This document shows positions 16,395 through 24,907 of a DNA stretch of 64,000 bases, one piece after another. Position numbers and translations under genes: made by a program. Where the stretch lies: NCBI RefSeq assembly GCF_003010965.1, contig NZ_PGGM01000006.1:124001-188000 (forward strand). The letters run 5' to 3'. Under the pieces are notes generated by a model, which saw nothing but the letters and a program-made list of their open reading frames with translations, had not been told where the DNA came from and did not search any database. Position 1 is the stretch's first letter. The number at the start of each line of letters is the position of its first letter. Source of the stretch: Phyllobacterium sophorae. GTDB taxonomy: Bacteria > Pseudomonadota > Alphaproteobacteria > Rhizobiales > Rhizobiaceae.

Positions 16395-17371
16395 GCAATC
16401 GATATTAGCCGGGGTTTCCACGATTCTGTTTCTATGGCGGCATTGACGTCCATCATCCGAATAGTCTGTTGAGCAACCCGTTTCGCCGCTTCGCGAATGG
16501 GAAATGAGGTCATGGTCATTCGCGGCAGTATGTTTTTTGGGCTGAGATAGGGAACGCCATTGTCTTGCGTGACGACCGCAATCCTTTCTTGTTTACCCAG
16601 CTCGCGGATCGCTCGACCTCCCCCAATCGCACTGAGCAGTGAACCATAGACAAAGGCCGTCGGCGGTGAGGCCTGCCTGAGCAGGCGCAGCGTGTGCTCA
16701 TATCCCGTATAGTCGCAGAACGTGTCGTTTATTATGCACGGCGGCAGCTCGAATTGGTCGAAGGCCCGCCGGATGCCTGCCATTCGCTCTTCCGCAAAGG
16801 CAAATTGCACGGGGCCTTCGATAGCCGCAATCTTTTCATGTCCACGCTCGAACAGAAATGCAGTGGATCGAAATGCGGCGTCCCTGTGGTCGATATCAAC
16901 CCACGTATGGGCGACGGGCGTGCGCGACTTGCCATAGACGACAAATGGAAAATTGGCGTCGGCCAAGAAGCGGACTCTGCTATCAACGGGGGCGGGGTAG
17001 CAAATTATGATAGCGTCCGCCCGCCGGCTTTCAATGATATTGCGGCAGGTTTCCAGGCTTTCATCCCGGGAGGATTGAACCAGCAAAATGTCTTGTCCTG
17101 CCGGAGCGAGGACTTCCGCGATACCCACAAGAAACTCGATGGTATCCGGGTCGAGATAAGACGTGGACTCTTTGGGCACCATGACCGCAATTGCGCCGAT
17201 CTCACCGACAGCTAGTCCCCTCGCGATGATATTCGGCTGGTATCCCACCCGGTCCGCAACCCGCTTGACACGGGCGCGAGTATCATCGCTGACCTCGGGA
17301 TAGTTATTCAAGGCTCGGCTAACGGTGGTCAGGGAAAGTCCCAGTTCGCGTGCCAGATCTTTTAGCTTCAT
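16376..17371 (-). CDS. LacI-family transcriptional regulator
   Basis: 331 residues. N-terminal LacI helix-turn-helix MKLKDLARELGLSLTTVSRAL with the NYPEVSDDTRARV hinge-proximal segment, then a periplasmic-binding-protein-like effector domain (IGAIAVMVPKES, DAIIICYPAP, FPFVVYGKS). Such regulators usually bind a sugar or sugar phosphate. Its place tail-to-tail with otsB makes the trehalose genes a candidate target, but no clear LacI-type operator was recognised in the otsA-otsB gap, and a sugar uptake or catabolic operon elsewhere is equally possible. Confidence 0.92.
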   Translation of the reverse strand: MKLKDLARELGLSLTTVSRALNNYPEVSDDTRARVKRVADRVGYQPNIIARGLAVGEIGAIAVMVPKESTSYLDPDTIEFLVGIAEVLAPAGQDILLVQSSRDESLETCRNIIESRRADAIIICYPAPVDSRVRFLADANFPFVVYGKSRTPVAHTWVDIDHRDAAFRSTAFLFERGHEKIAAIEGPVQFAFAEERMAGIRRAFDQFELPPCIINDTFCDYTGYEHTLRLLRQASPPTAFVYGSLLSAIGGGRAIRELGKQERIAVVTQDNGVPYLSPKNILPRMTMTSFPIREAAKRVAQQTIRMMDVNAAIETESWKPRLISIAQSGRD

Positions 17372-17421
17372 TCAGTTTCAGGCTCTGTTTCTGGGCTCAT
17401 CGCTCTCAGATCGAGAACGAC

Positions 17422-17456
17422 AAAAAGAAGCCGCTGCGCGAAACAGCGGCTTCTTT
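17422..17456 (-). terminator. Rho-independent terminator behind the PRC-barrel gene
   Basis: Inverted repeat AGAAGCCGCTG / CAGCGGCTTCT (11-bp stem, 7-nt loop). Read on the minus strand it is followed by a T-rich run. It lies between the PRC-barrel gene end and the LacI-family start. Confidence 0.85.
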
Positions 17457-17467
17457 GTCAGAGGCGA

Positions 17468-18019
17468 TCATTTCGCCGGTGTTTCCGGTGCGGCTGGAGC
17501 TGTGGTTGCGCCTGTCTTCATGGGATCAGCGACACCGTCGGTAAAATTGGCCGATCTTTCGAATGCGGGGGCAGCGCTCAACTGATCTTTTGTCGTGTTC
17601 AGGACCAGCCAGCTATTGCCGTCACTTCGCGTGGACAGCTTGAGCTGATTGGGAGCAACCGCGACATCCTTTTCGCCGACACCAAGGAAACCGCCGACCC
17701 CAATCACAGCTGCCTGAACCATTCCGTCAGGCCCTATGACGAGGTCGTTGAGCTTTCCTATTGTCTCCGCATTGTCCCCGTCACCGTTATAGACCGGCTT
17801 CCCAATGAATCCGGAAGCTAGGATCTGCCCTTCCAAAGCCTTGGTAAGAGCGGCGGCATCCTGCGCTGCCGCAGGTGCTCCCGCAGCTGGCTTGAACAGC
17901 TCCTTATTCGTGACGGTTAGCGGTACAGTATTTTCGGCGGGTGCCGGAGCAGTCTGGCTCAACGCTGTGCCCGACATGAAGGCCACACATGCGGCGGCCG
18001 CAATGAGTTTCTTCATCAT
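17468..18019 (-). CDS. Secreted PRC-barrel domain protein
   Basis: 183 residues. ATG 18019 is preceded by AAGGAG and opens a Sec signal peptide (KKLIAAAACVAFMSGTALSQ). After an Ala/Pro-rich linker, residues about 65-130 form a PRC-barrel-like domain (GFIGKPVYNGDGDNAETIGKLNDLVIG, VIGVGGFLGVGEKDVAVAPNQL). Such proteins are common periplasmic stress proteins in Rhizobiales; a molecular role is not known. The C-terminal tail is again Ala/Pro/Thr-rich. A GGAAC-N16-TGTT promoter lies 71 nt upstream and a strong terminator follows, so this is a monocistronic, probably EcfG-regulated gene. Confidence 0.88.
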   Translation of the reverse strand: MMKKLIAAAACVAFMSGTALSQTAPAPAENTVPLTVTNKELFKPAAGAPAAAQDAAALTKALEGQILASGFIGKPVYNGDGDNAETIGKLNDLVIGPDGMVQAAVIGVGGFLGVGEKDVAVAPNQLKLSTRSDGNSWLVLNTTKDQLSAAPAFERSANFTDGVADPMKTGATTAPAAPETPAK

Positions 18020-18089
18020 CTTGCGTACTCCTTTTCGTTGACACCGAGAGTTTTCATGATCTTGCTTGAAGACTCTCACTCCCTGACTG

Positions 18090-18114
18090 AACAAAGAAGC
18101 AGGCTGTAGGTTCC
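18090..18114 (-). promoter_or_regulatory. EcfG-type promoter of the PRC-barrel gene
   Basis: Minus strand GGAAC (18114-18110), 16-nt spacer, TGTT (18093-18090). One base off the EcfG consensus, placed about 70 nt before the start codon. Confidence 0.6.
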
Positions 18115-18355
18115 CAAGAACGCGAAAAAATTCAGGAAAATGGCATCTTTTTCACCACCGGCAGCCCAGCATGATCCTCGCTCTCAAGCAACCGCATTTC
18201 AGGCGGGCCGTCTTTCCTCTGCGAGCATTGAAGCAAATTGAAATGCGCGAGATGACTGCTCAAGTGAGCGACACTGAGAAAGTGCGTTGGTTGCGTATTG
18301 GGGGCCGGGAACACGCAATCCCTTCGAGGTACTGCACATTCCCGGAATCCCTTGA

Positions 18356-18646
18356 TTATCGCGCCAAATATACGACCTTGCGATCCCTTTTTGAAACGAT
18401 GATGGGCTGCTTGTCGACGTAAACGTAGGCATAATCCGGACTGTCGGGGATCTCTACCAGATCCACATCTTCCGGAATGACGGTGCCGACCGCAACATCG
18501 CCCTCGATGACGACAGGATCTGACGGATGAGCGATCACATACTCCCGTGCAGGTTGCGGAACTTCGACTATCACCGTGTCTTGCGCAAAGGTGTACCCTG
18601 CGCCTGCCATCATCATTGCTGCGGTTAAGAGAAGTATCCGTTTCAT
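18356..18646 (-). CDS. DUF1236 family secreted protein
   Basis: 96 residues from ATG 18646 after GGAGGAAGAACC. Signal peptide KRILLLTAAMMMAGAGYTFAQ. The mature part GDVAVGTVIPEDVDLVEIPD followed by YAYVYVDKQPIIV and the C-terminal RKVVYL is the DUF1236 signature, a short periplasmic module of unknown function abundant in Rhizobiales. A GGAAC-N17-AGTT promoter-like element lies about 40 nt upstream. It is separated from the PRC-barrel gene by about 330 bp with no supported gene between them. Confidence 0.85.
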   Translation of the reverse strand: MKRILLLTAAMMMAGAGYTFAQDTVIVEVPQPAREYVIAHPSDPVVIEGDVAVGTVIPEDVDLVEIPDSPDYAYVYVDKQPIIVSKRDRKVVYLAR

Positions 18647-18686
18647 GGTTCTTCCTCCTGTGGTTGACGCCTCCTCCAGCATCCCA

Positions 18687-18712
18687 AACTGATGATATGT
18701 TCATTTTGTTCC
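18687..18712 (-). promoter_or_regulatory. Possible EcfG-type promoter of the DUF1236 gene
   Basis: Minus strand GGAAC (18712-18708), 17-nt spacer, AGTT (18690-18687). One mismatch to the consensus; position and target fit the general-stress regulon. Confidence 0.5.
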
Positions 18713-18772
18713 AGATATTGCGGCTTGGTGGGGCGGCTGGCCTTGCACGGGGGGCAAAGTCTGCGCCCTCAA

Positions 18773-19672
18773 TCAGCGGTCCCAGTAGGCCGGATTTCCA
18801 AACGCATTCTGCAGATGGCCGGCAAAAGCCCTCAGCTTGGCAGAGGGCATGCGTCCCTCCGGATGGGCGACGTAGATGTATTCCACCTCGGCCTCTAGCC
18901 CAACATTGATCACTTGCAGCTGACCAGACCTGATCGCAGCGCCGGCGATGAAGGTGGGCAACAGCGCAATGCCGAGACCCGCAATAGCAGCGTCCCGCAT
19001 CATGTCGCCATTGTTGACGTTGAGCCCTGTTCGTCCACGTACCAGAGTGGCGCCGTTTGCCGTGGCAAAGCTCCAGTCGGCGACACCGCGGTTGGCGTAG
19101 AATATCCCTTTGTGGCGGTCGAGCTCGTCGATGGAAACCGGGCTGCCATTCAGGTCGAGATAGGCAGGCGAAGCGACCAGAACGCGGTGGCTCGACGCGA
19201 GACGCCAGGTCATCAGCCGTGAATCGGCGATGGCACCATGGCGGACGACAGCATCATAGCCGCCAGCGGCCACATCGACGCGGCGGTCGTCGAGATCGAG
19301 TGTTAGTTCTATATCGGGGTGGGCAAGAAGAAACGGATAGAGGGCAGGGCCCAGGTGCATGCGTCCGAATGTGACAGGCGCAGAGATCCGCAGCGGTCCG
19401 ACCAGCTTGCCACGGCGCTCGCCCATGTCGGCGGCCGCTTCCTCGACATCGCGTGTGATCCGCCATGCGCGTTCGAGAAATGCCGCCCCATCTTCAGTCA
19501 GGGTAAGCTTGCGCGTTGTCCGATGCAGCAGGATTGCTCCGATTTGCCTCTCCAGCTCGGCAAGCCGCTCGCTGACGACGGATTTCGACAGACGCAGGCG
19601 TCGGGCGGCCTCGCTGATTGACCCGGCTTCTGCCACGGCCACAAAGGTGTAAATTCCCTCAAGCTTCATCAT
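18773..19672 (-). CDS. LysR-type transcriptional regulator
   Basis: 299 residues, normal length. N-terminal MMKLEGIYTFVAVAEAGSIS and SKSVVSERLAELERQIG form the winged helix-turn-helix; the remainder is the LysR effector-binding fold (GPLRISAPVTFGRMHLGPAL, DGAAFLERAWRI). The GPLRISAPVTFG segment is typical of the large CrgA/PA0477-like branch. The next gene, the MCE protein at 19876, is divergent, but nothing links it functionally. Target unknown. Confidence 0.93.
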   Translation of the reverse strand: MMKLEGIYTFVAVAEAGSISEAARRLRLSKSVVSERLAELERQIGAILLHRTTRKLTLTEDGAAFLERAWRITRDVEEAAADMGERRGKLVGPLRISAPVTFGRMHLGPALYPFLLAHPDIELTLDLDDRRVDVAAGGYDAVVRHGAIADSRLMTWRLASSHRVLVASPAYLDLNGSPVSIDELDRHKGIFYANRGVADWSFATANGATLVRGRTGLNVNNGDMMRDAAIAGLGIALLPTFIAGAAIRSGQLQVINVGLEAEVEYIYVAHPEGRMPSAKLRAFAGHLQNAFGNPAYWDR

Positions 19673-19875
19673 CGTTCGAATATTCCGGATAGGGGCTGGT
19701 AAACCATCAGGCTAACCCGAACATCCTGCAATCACCATACCGTCCCGTAAAATCACATCGCTGCAATCGGTCTCGTCAAACCCGGAGCGTTGCCCTGTTC
19801 GCCATTGATTTGCCGCAGGTTAAGGCGGTAATGAGGGGTGTTGATCCCCAGATGCGGAGTCGTTCCGGAAAACCA

Positions 19876-20862
19876 ATGGAAACCAAAGCCAACTATATGC
19901 TCGTAACGGTTTTCTGCTTGGTGGTCTGTCTCCTTGCATTCGGCTTCTTTTACTGGATCGGCCGCTACGGCGAGACGCGCGAAACCACCACGCTGGAGAT
20001 CCGCGTTCCAGGATCGGTTACCGGCCTCGCAGCAAAAAGCCCGGTCTATTTCAATGGTTTGAAGGTCGGGGAAGTACGTCGTCTTTTTGTCGATTCGACC
20101 AATCCAGACGCCGTCATCGTCCAGACTGATATCGACTTGACCACACCGATCACCCGATCCACTGTCGCCACGCTGGCATTTGAGTTACTCGCCGGGCGCG
20201 CCTATATCGAGTTGAAAGGCGGCAAGGCCTATGAGCCGAAATTGCTGGAAGAGGCGGAAAAGGAAGACACAGTCGCCCGTATGGATATTGATCCAACATC
20301 CTTGAAGACGCTGGTCGAAACCGCGCAGGACTGGATTGAACGAGTCGATCAGGCGACGGCTGCCACGGAAAAATATGTGGCCGATACCAGGGGGCCTTTT
20401 ATGGAAAGTATCAAGCAGGCCAAGGCCGCGACCGACCGGCTTGCGGCCAGCACTGGCTTGATCGATGACTATGGCCAGAAAGCGCGAAGCGTCGCAGACG
20501 TCATGGAGGACGCACGCGAGGTGATCGCACGCGTCAATTCTGCTTCGGTCAAGATCGATGACGGCCTTGCCAGGGCCGACAAACAGCTATCCAATGACAA
20601 GGACAGCATTGTGAGCGAAGTCCAGGCCAAGCTTCGATCGTACCAGGTGCAGGCGAAGGATCTCAACGCTCAACTCGTGGCCGTCATGAACAATCTCGCC
20701 AACCTGACCGGCGACAAACTTCGCGAGGCGCAGAAGTTTGTTTCCGCCAGCCGCCGTTCTGTTCAGCGCCTTGAAAGAGGTGTTTCGGACATCGAGGATA
20801 ATCCGCAAAAACTGATTTTCGGTAGCGATTACAAAGTCCCGGAATACGAAGCTCCGCGCTAA
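19876..20862 (+). CDS. MCE/MlaD-family protein
   Basis: 328 residues from ATG 19876, where METKANYMLVTVF begins as in typical proteobacterial MCE proteins; upstream in-frame ATG/GTG codons are not needed. One N-terminal membrane anchor (LVTVFCLVVCLLAFGFFYWIG), then an MCE domain (residues about 40-120: VTGLAAKSPVYFNGLKVGEV, ELLAGRAYIELKGG), then a long C-terminal helical region with coiled-coil character (residues about 155-300). Such proteins form periplasmic lipid-transfer hexamers with an MlaE permease and MlaF ATPase. No mlaE or mlaF is adjacent, so this is an orphan in this window. Confidence 0.88.
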   Translation: METKANYMLVTVFCLVVCLLAFGFFYWIGRYGETRETTTLEIRVPGSVTGLAAKSPVYFNGLKVGEVRRLFVDSTNPDAVIVQTDIDLTTPITRSTVATLAFELLAGRAYIELKGGKAYEPKLLEEAEKEDTVARMDIDPTSLKTLVETAQDWIERVDQATAATEKYVADTRGPFMESIKQAKAATDRLAASTGLIDDYGQKARSVADVMEDAREVIARVNSASVKIDDGLARADKQLSNDKDSIVSEVQAKLRSYQVQAKDLNAQLVAVMNNLANLTGDKLREAQKFVSASRRSVQRLERGVSDIEDNPQKLIFGSDYKVPEYEAPR

Positions 20863-20870
20863 GCGGAATG

Positions 20871-21062
20871 TCAGGAAGCGAAATACATTCCGACCAGATA
20901 GCTGGCTATGGATATCGCAAGCAAGACGGCCGCCAGCGGCCAGTAGAGATAGGCTTTGAATTCATTGTCGATTGAGAACGCGCTTTCGTCATTCGACTCG
21001 TTAAATGTAGTTGCCGCGGGGTTTCTCACCCTCTTGATCAAGCCAGTATACGACACAAGCAA
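20871..21062 (-). CDS. Small single-pass membrane protein
   Basis: 63 codons from a TTG whose T directly follows the TAG of the 43-residue gene upstream, suggesting translational coupling. A GTG two codons later is better spaced from GGAAGG. There is a polar N-terminal half and one C-terminal membrane helix (YLYWPLAAVLLAISIASYLVG). No known family. Function unknown. Confidence 0.5.
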   Translation of the reverse strand: MLVSYTGLIKRVRNPAATTFNESNDESAFSIDNEFKAYLYWPLAAVLLAISIASYLVGMYFAS

Positions 21063-21194
21063 CTACCTTCCGAACTGACGGCCCAAGTACAAAACGATCG
21101 GTATGATGATCAAAAAGATTATGAGGTAGCCCCAAATCGAAGTGAGATATGGCGTGTAATCCCCTTTTTCCTTTCTGTCATCCTCCTCTTCCAT
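21063..21194 (-). CDS. 43-residue membrane protein
   Basis: ATG 21194 preceded by GGGAGG at ideal spacing. The protein has an acidic/basic head (MEEEDDRKEKGDYTPY) and one membrane helix (IWGYLIIFLIIIPIVLYLG) ending in RQFGR, i.e. a probable bitopic inner-membrane microprotein. Its stop abuts the next small gene. No known family. Confidence 0.6.
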   Translation of the reverse strand: MEEEDDRKEKGDYTPYLTSIWGYLIIFLIIIPIVLYLGRQFGR

Positions 21195-21373
21195 TGGTGC
21201 CTCCCTACATCTGCCAATGAAAACAGTGATTAAGAGGACTTTGAGCCTAGAAATACATGCGGCTCAGGTCGCATCAGGCCACAGCGGCAGTTCGAAAACA
21301 ACTCAACAATTCAGGCTATAGAACTAGCTCGAAAGTTCGAAAATACCATTAACCGCCGGGAGCGCAGGGATGC

Positions 21374-21454
21374 TTAGCGCCGCCAATGGGGCGTTGCCTG
21401 GTATGCAAGCAAAGCAACCACGATTATGGCGAGAATAAAATCAAGATCACGCAT
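21374..21454 (-). CDS. Possible 26-residue membrane microprotein
   Basis: ATG 21454 with GTGAGG upstream. It encodes MRDLDFILAIIVVALLAYQA followed by TPHWRR: one hydrophobic helix with charged ends. Very short, so coding status is uncertain. Confidence 0.3.
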   Translation of the reverse strand: MRDLDFILAIIVVALLAYQATPHWRR

Positions 21455-21607
21455 ATCCGTAACCTCACCGATTTTTGAGGGGATATTGTATCGCCAAACA
21501 GCCAGACGCGCAAACCGGTACAGCGCAATCAAGCTGTGCGGCAAGCGACGTCGCAGCGCTGTCCGGCGCTTGGCCGGCTAATACGGCTTGGCGAATTCAA
21601 TCGCCAA

Positions 21608-21784
21608 TTATGCGGTATGTTGTTTAAACCGGCGGTGCGTAAATCCACCTTTGGCACGTCTCAGTATATCCGAAAGCTTATTCGGGCTGGACGGCTTCTT
21701 TGGCATTTCCTCGCGGACTTTTTGTAGTATTTGCGGCGTCGCGCAGCTTGCATTATGGGGGGTATGAAGCGTCACGTCTCCCAT
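21608..21784 (-). CDS. 58-residue basic protein of unknown function
   Basis: ATG 21784 is preceded by AGGGAG at seven bases. The product is soluble and basic: it has a His/Asn-rich N-terminus (MGDVTLHTPHNAS), a charged helix (ILQKVREEMPKKPS) and a basic tail (ILRRAKGGFTHRRFKQHT). No family recognised. The strong ribosome-binding site is the main support. Confidence 0.45.
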   Translation of the reverse strand: MGDVTLHTPHNASCATPQILQKVREEMPKKPSSPNKLSDILRRAKGGFTHRRFKQHTA

Positions 21785-21979
21785 TTGGTCACTCCCTGGA
21801 GAAGAGCAATACCTCCCGGTCTATACCGGAAGGCCGAAACCTAACAATTCGCTAAGCTGATAGGTGTACGCCTAGTTTCGCGTTTATTCAACTAAGATTG
21901 ATGCTTTCCGCTTCGGGATTGCGGTTGTCTGATGATCAAACTGCCGTGAGAAGGTGTACTAGGCGCACTATCCTTTATC

Positions 21980-22474
21980 TTATGCCGCTAAAGTACGGAG
22001 CGGATGAAAGCGCCGGAGAGAAAGATACGCGGCATAGACAAACAGCACGAGAACCACACCCTGCACAACCGCAAATGGCGGTTCAGACCCCGTCGGCGCA
22101 AGGGCATTGAACGCCGGTATCTTTTGAAACGACTGAACAACCAGCACGAAGACGTTCAGATAAAGCGAGACGATTGCGCTCACCACATAGATCCAGCGCC
22201 AGGCGCCGGCGAGGCGGCAGACGTAAAGCGCGATGATCGCCGTGATGAGGAAGACCATGGAGATAATCCCGAATCCGATAGCCGGGGTAAAACCTCCGAA
22301 CGGAAACAGGAAGCCCGTCACGCTCGTACCGACGGTTGTTATCAGAAAGATCAAGGTCCAGCCTTCTTTTCTGTCGGAAGCCAGCATACCCGCCAGAACA
22401 ACCAAGCCGGAAACGATACCAATCAAGCTCAGAATCACGTGGAATAAAGTAAACGGTGTCATACCCAAGATCAT
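21980..22474 (-). CDS. Integral membrane protein, unknown function
   Basis: 164 residues from ATG 22474 (GGGGGC upstream), with an in-frame extension to 22537 rejected. Four or five hydrophobic helices are visible: TLFHVILSLIGIVSGLVVLAG, WTLIFLITTVGTSVTGFLFP, IGFGIISMVFLITAIIALYV, IYVVSAIVSLYLNVFVLVV and VVQGVVLVLFVYAAYL. It resembles small polytopic membrane proteins common in Rhizobiales genomes but no named family was recognised. It is monocistronic, without visible regulatory site. Confidence 0.75.
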   Translation of the reverse strand: MILGMTPFTLFHVILSLIGIVSGLVVLAGMLASDRKEGWTLIFLITTVGTSVTGFLFPFGGFTPAIGFGIISMVFLITAIIALYVCRLAGAWRWIYVVSAIVSLYLNVFVLVVQSFQKIPAFNALAPTGSEPPFAVVQGVVLVLFVYAAYLSLRRFHPLRTLAA

Positions 22475-22721
22475 GTTGATGCCCCCAATTGCATTGCGTT
22501 CGATTCCATTTGGAGTCGGATGATCAATACGAAACAACGTTTAAAGCCCGTTGTAAATCGGTCATTTCAACAAGCAATCATATTGTTTGCTGCAAGAATG
22601 TCAGTATTTCTCGTGTGGTCACCGAGCGCCAAATTGCACGCACAATGGCTAATTGTGCGAGGAGCGGCGGAAGCTGCAGCTGGCTGGGCGGCAGTGGCTC
22701 TCTTTCACCCAGTACGATGAC

Positions 22722-23048
22722 TTAACCAGCGCACTTCCTGCGGTCGATAGACCGGCCCATGGAATCGACCTGCCCCTGCAATGCGCCAGCCTTCTTTTGA
22801 TTGGCGGTGCGATAGTCGGGTAGAACTGGCCCTAAACCGGTAATGACGTTTGGATCTTGATAGCCGGCGCCATTTGTCAGGCGGCTGATTTCGGCGGCAG
22901 CCTGGTTGCGTTGTGCGACAAGTGCCGGACACTCGACCGTGTCATAACGCAGCGACGAAATTTTCTCACTGTCGAGCTGGCCCTGAATATTACCGCAACC
23001 GGTGAGCAGGGCGGTGAGCATGATCACCTGGAGGTGCCGTTTCGTCAT
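22722..23048 (-). CDS. Putative lipoprotein
   Basis: 108 residues from ATG 23048, preceded by GGGGAC. The lipoprotein signal peptide MTKRHLQVIMLTALLTGCG has an L-T-G-C lipobox, so Cys18 should be lipidated. The mature protein is small and mostly helical with Cys residues at CPALVAQ and RRKCAG. No known domain. The open frame extends upstream to 23222, but that part is not signal-like. Confidence 0.7.
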   Translation of the reverse strand: MTKRHLQVIMLTALLTGCGNIQGQLDSEKISSLRYDTVECPALVAQRNQAAAEISRLTNGAGYQDPNVITGLGPVLPDYRTANQKKAGALQGQVDSMGRSIDRRKCAG

Positions 23049-23282
23049 ATGTTCAATGTCCCCGGTCGCGCAGTGCAAAATCCCAAATCGGATTTGGTTT
23101 TCATGGTGGGACATGAATGGGCCAATGGCGCTGCTTTGGCAAGGTCGATCAGAAAAATGTCGAGTGAGATTGCGGCCGGATCTGCCTATGCGTTCGTCAT
23201 GGTGACTGCGCATATCGTGCACTTGAATCTACTGAGGATGCAGCAACACCGCGAATCTGCGCGTCGCGTCGAATCGCCAGCA

Positions 23283-24116
23283 TCAATCGATGAGAAGAAC
23301 TCGGATTCTGCCTCGATCCAGCGGAATTTTCGACACACTGATGACGTGCCGCGAGGGATCATCAAGCACGACGCAACGATGATAGTAGGTGGCCAGATAG
23401 CGAATGAGGCTCGAGCCTTGATCCGCGTGATACCAATCCGGCGAAAGCACCGCATGGATCGGCACCCCTTGCGCCATTATCTCGGTCATGGCCAGGCAGG
23501 CAATCGCCTCATACCCTTCGATATCGATCCAGATCAAGGCAACTTCATCCGGCGCAATGCCGGTATCCTGCAAAATCGTACTGACCGTGCTCATTGCAGT
23601 TCTGACCATCAAATCAGTACGCTGCTTGATACTGCTTCGCTGCCTGTCTTCTCGATTGACATAGAAATTCGTCATGCCGTCGATGATGCCGACAGCACAT
23701 GGAAGGCAGCAGACAACATCCGTCAGCTCGTTCTCGTCCATTTTTCGTTGCAATGCTGAAAAATTGTCCGCTTCCGGTTCGACAGCGACGACAAGCGCAA
23801 ACGCGCCGCACGTGGCGATTTCCACTGTTTGCACGCCGGATCCTGCGCCCAGTTCGAGCACGGTTGCGTTTTCCCGGAATACGCCCGCGGAACGAAGAAT
23901 ACGGCAAATGCTGCCGACATAGCTGGGCTGCGGGATATCGGGACCGACGTCATCGCCATCAATAATATTCAAATCGCTTGGGGAGGCGTTTCCCAAAAAC
24001 GGAAGCTGCGGCAATTTCACGAAAGGCCGGAAAGTCAGGAAGCCGCTCAAACGCTTGACTGCATCAGTAAGAAGGTTCGGCCGGGGCTCAAATCCGGCGC
24101 GCTCAAAATAAGACAT
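23283..24116 (-). CDS. FkbM-family SAM-dependent methyltransferase
   Basis: 277 residues. The SAM-binding glycine-rich motif is VLELGAGSGVQTVEIA, followed by VVAVEPEADNF (acidic loop) and the FkbM landmark IWIDIEGYEA. FkbM enzymes methylate hydroxyl groups of sugars, polyketides or polysaccharide side groups. No glycosyltransferase cluster adjoins it, so the substrate is unknown. It is preceded by a notably AT-rich 360-bp gap. Confidence 0.88.
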   Translation of the reverse strand: MSYFERAGFEPRPNLLTDAVKRLSGFLTFRPFVKLPQLPFLGNASPSDLNIIDGDDVGPDIPQPSYVGSICRILRSAGVFRENATVLELGAGSGVQTVEIATCGAFALVVAVEPEADNFSALQRKMDENELTDVVCCLPCAVGIIDGMTNFYVNREDRQRSSIKQRTDLMVRTAMSTVSTILQDTGIAPDEVALIWIDIEGYEAIACLAMTEIMAQGVPIHAVLSPDWYHADQGSSLIRYLATYYHRCVVLDDPSRHVISVSKIPLDRGRIRVLLID

Positions 24117-24505
24117 TGAAATAAGGTCCAGTTCAAAAAATAAATCGGATAATATGGCGTGATGCTAACCCGCGTAACTCCAGCAGTCAAACCGCCGCAA
24201 CGCGATCATTTTGGGCTGTGACCGGTTGACCGGCCGGCGATTCGGCAATTATTCCGCTTGCCTATCTCCCCTGACCCTTTGTAGAGAAACAAATAAAACG
24301 TTTAATATTCAACAATATAATCGAGCATATCAATGCAATGGATTAATAATGAACGTTAAAACTATAGCTAAAACTCGATTTAATCCCATATGTCTAGTTA
24401 AATAGTATGGTATCGCAGTTTGCGCTTGCTGAAACCGCCATTCCGCCCTTATGATTCCATTTCCGGGAGCCCCCGGCAGTGCGACGAAAGAGTGAGGAGA
24501 CAGGA
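24117..24505. other. AT-rich intergenic region, no supported gene
   Basis: About 390 bp, clearly AT-richer than its surroundings (24250-24420), between divergent genes. No open frame beyond 18 codons with a ribosome-binding site, and no clear palindrome. Confidence 0.45.
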
Positions 24506-24844
24506 ATGCCTGGTTTGCTGCACCCACTTCATGACGGCCATGCGCCTATCATATTGCATAATGCCTTTCAGGACGCGATTGACGCCTTGGAGGATTGGGA
24601 ACTCGGTAACGATGAACCCGTAATTGACGTCAATGACAGGCAGGTCGCGATCAGCACCGTGTTCCGGCGGCTGTGGACGTGCACGGATATTCTTCCGTCA
24701 CGCACGCTCGATGTCGTCGAAGATTTGTTGCCATTGCGCTCGGCCGAGTTCAAGGCGGGAACGTCGACCTATGCCGACGCCGCTCACAGTCTCTGGCAGT
24801 TGTGCCTGCAAAAGCGGGCCGCCAGCCATGAAATGAGCCAGTAA
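24506..24844 (+). CDS. Hypothetical protein, 112 residues
   Basis: Start ATG 24506 behind GAGGAGACAG. Soluble, acidic, mostly helical protein with no signal peptide; visible segments are HNAFQDAIDALEDWELG, VDVND-like IDVNDRQVAISTVFRRLW and a C-terminal AAHSLWQLCLQKRAA helix. No known family recognised. It is monocistronic and followed by a strong terminator. Confidence 0.65.
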   Translation: MPGLLHPLHDGHAPIILHNAFQDAIDALEDWELGNDEPVIDVNDRQVAISTVFRRLWTCTDILPSRTLDVVEDLLPLRSAEFKAGTSTYADAAHSLWQLCLQKRAASHEMSQ

Positions 24845-24865
24845 GGTTCCTATGCGAGTTTAGTG

Positions 24866-24896
24866 TTCACCCGCCGGCCGCAAACCGGCGGGTGAA
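24866..24896. terminator. Strong bidirectional terminator-like hairpin
   Basis: TTCACCCGCCGG / CCGGCGGGTGAA, a 12-bp perfect stem with a 7-nt loop, between the convergent hypothetical and DUF305 genes. The following T run (ATTTTG) is short. Confidence 0.75.
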
Positions 24897-24907
24897 CCAT
24901 TTTGCAA

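Noticed and set aside
15552-16421. 289-codon minus-strand frame
   Set aside because: Antisense to otsB, which has all HAD motifs.
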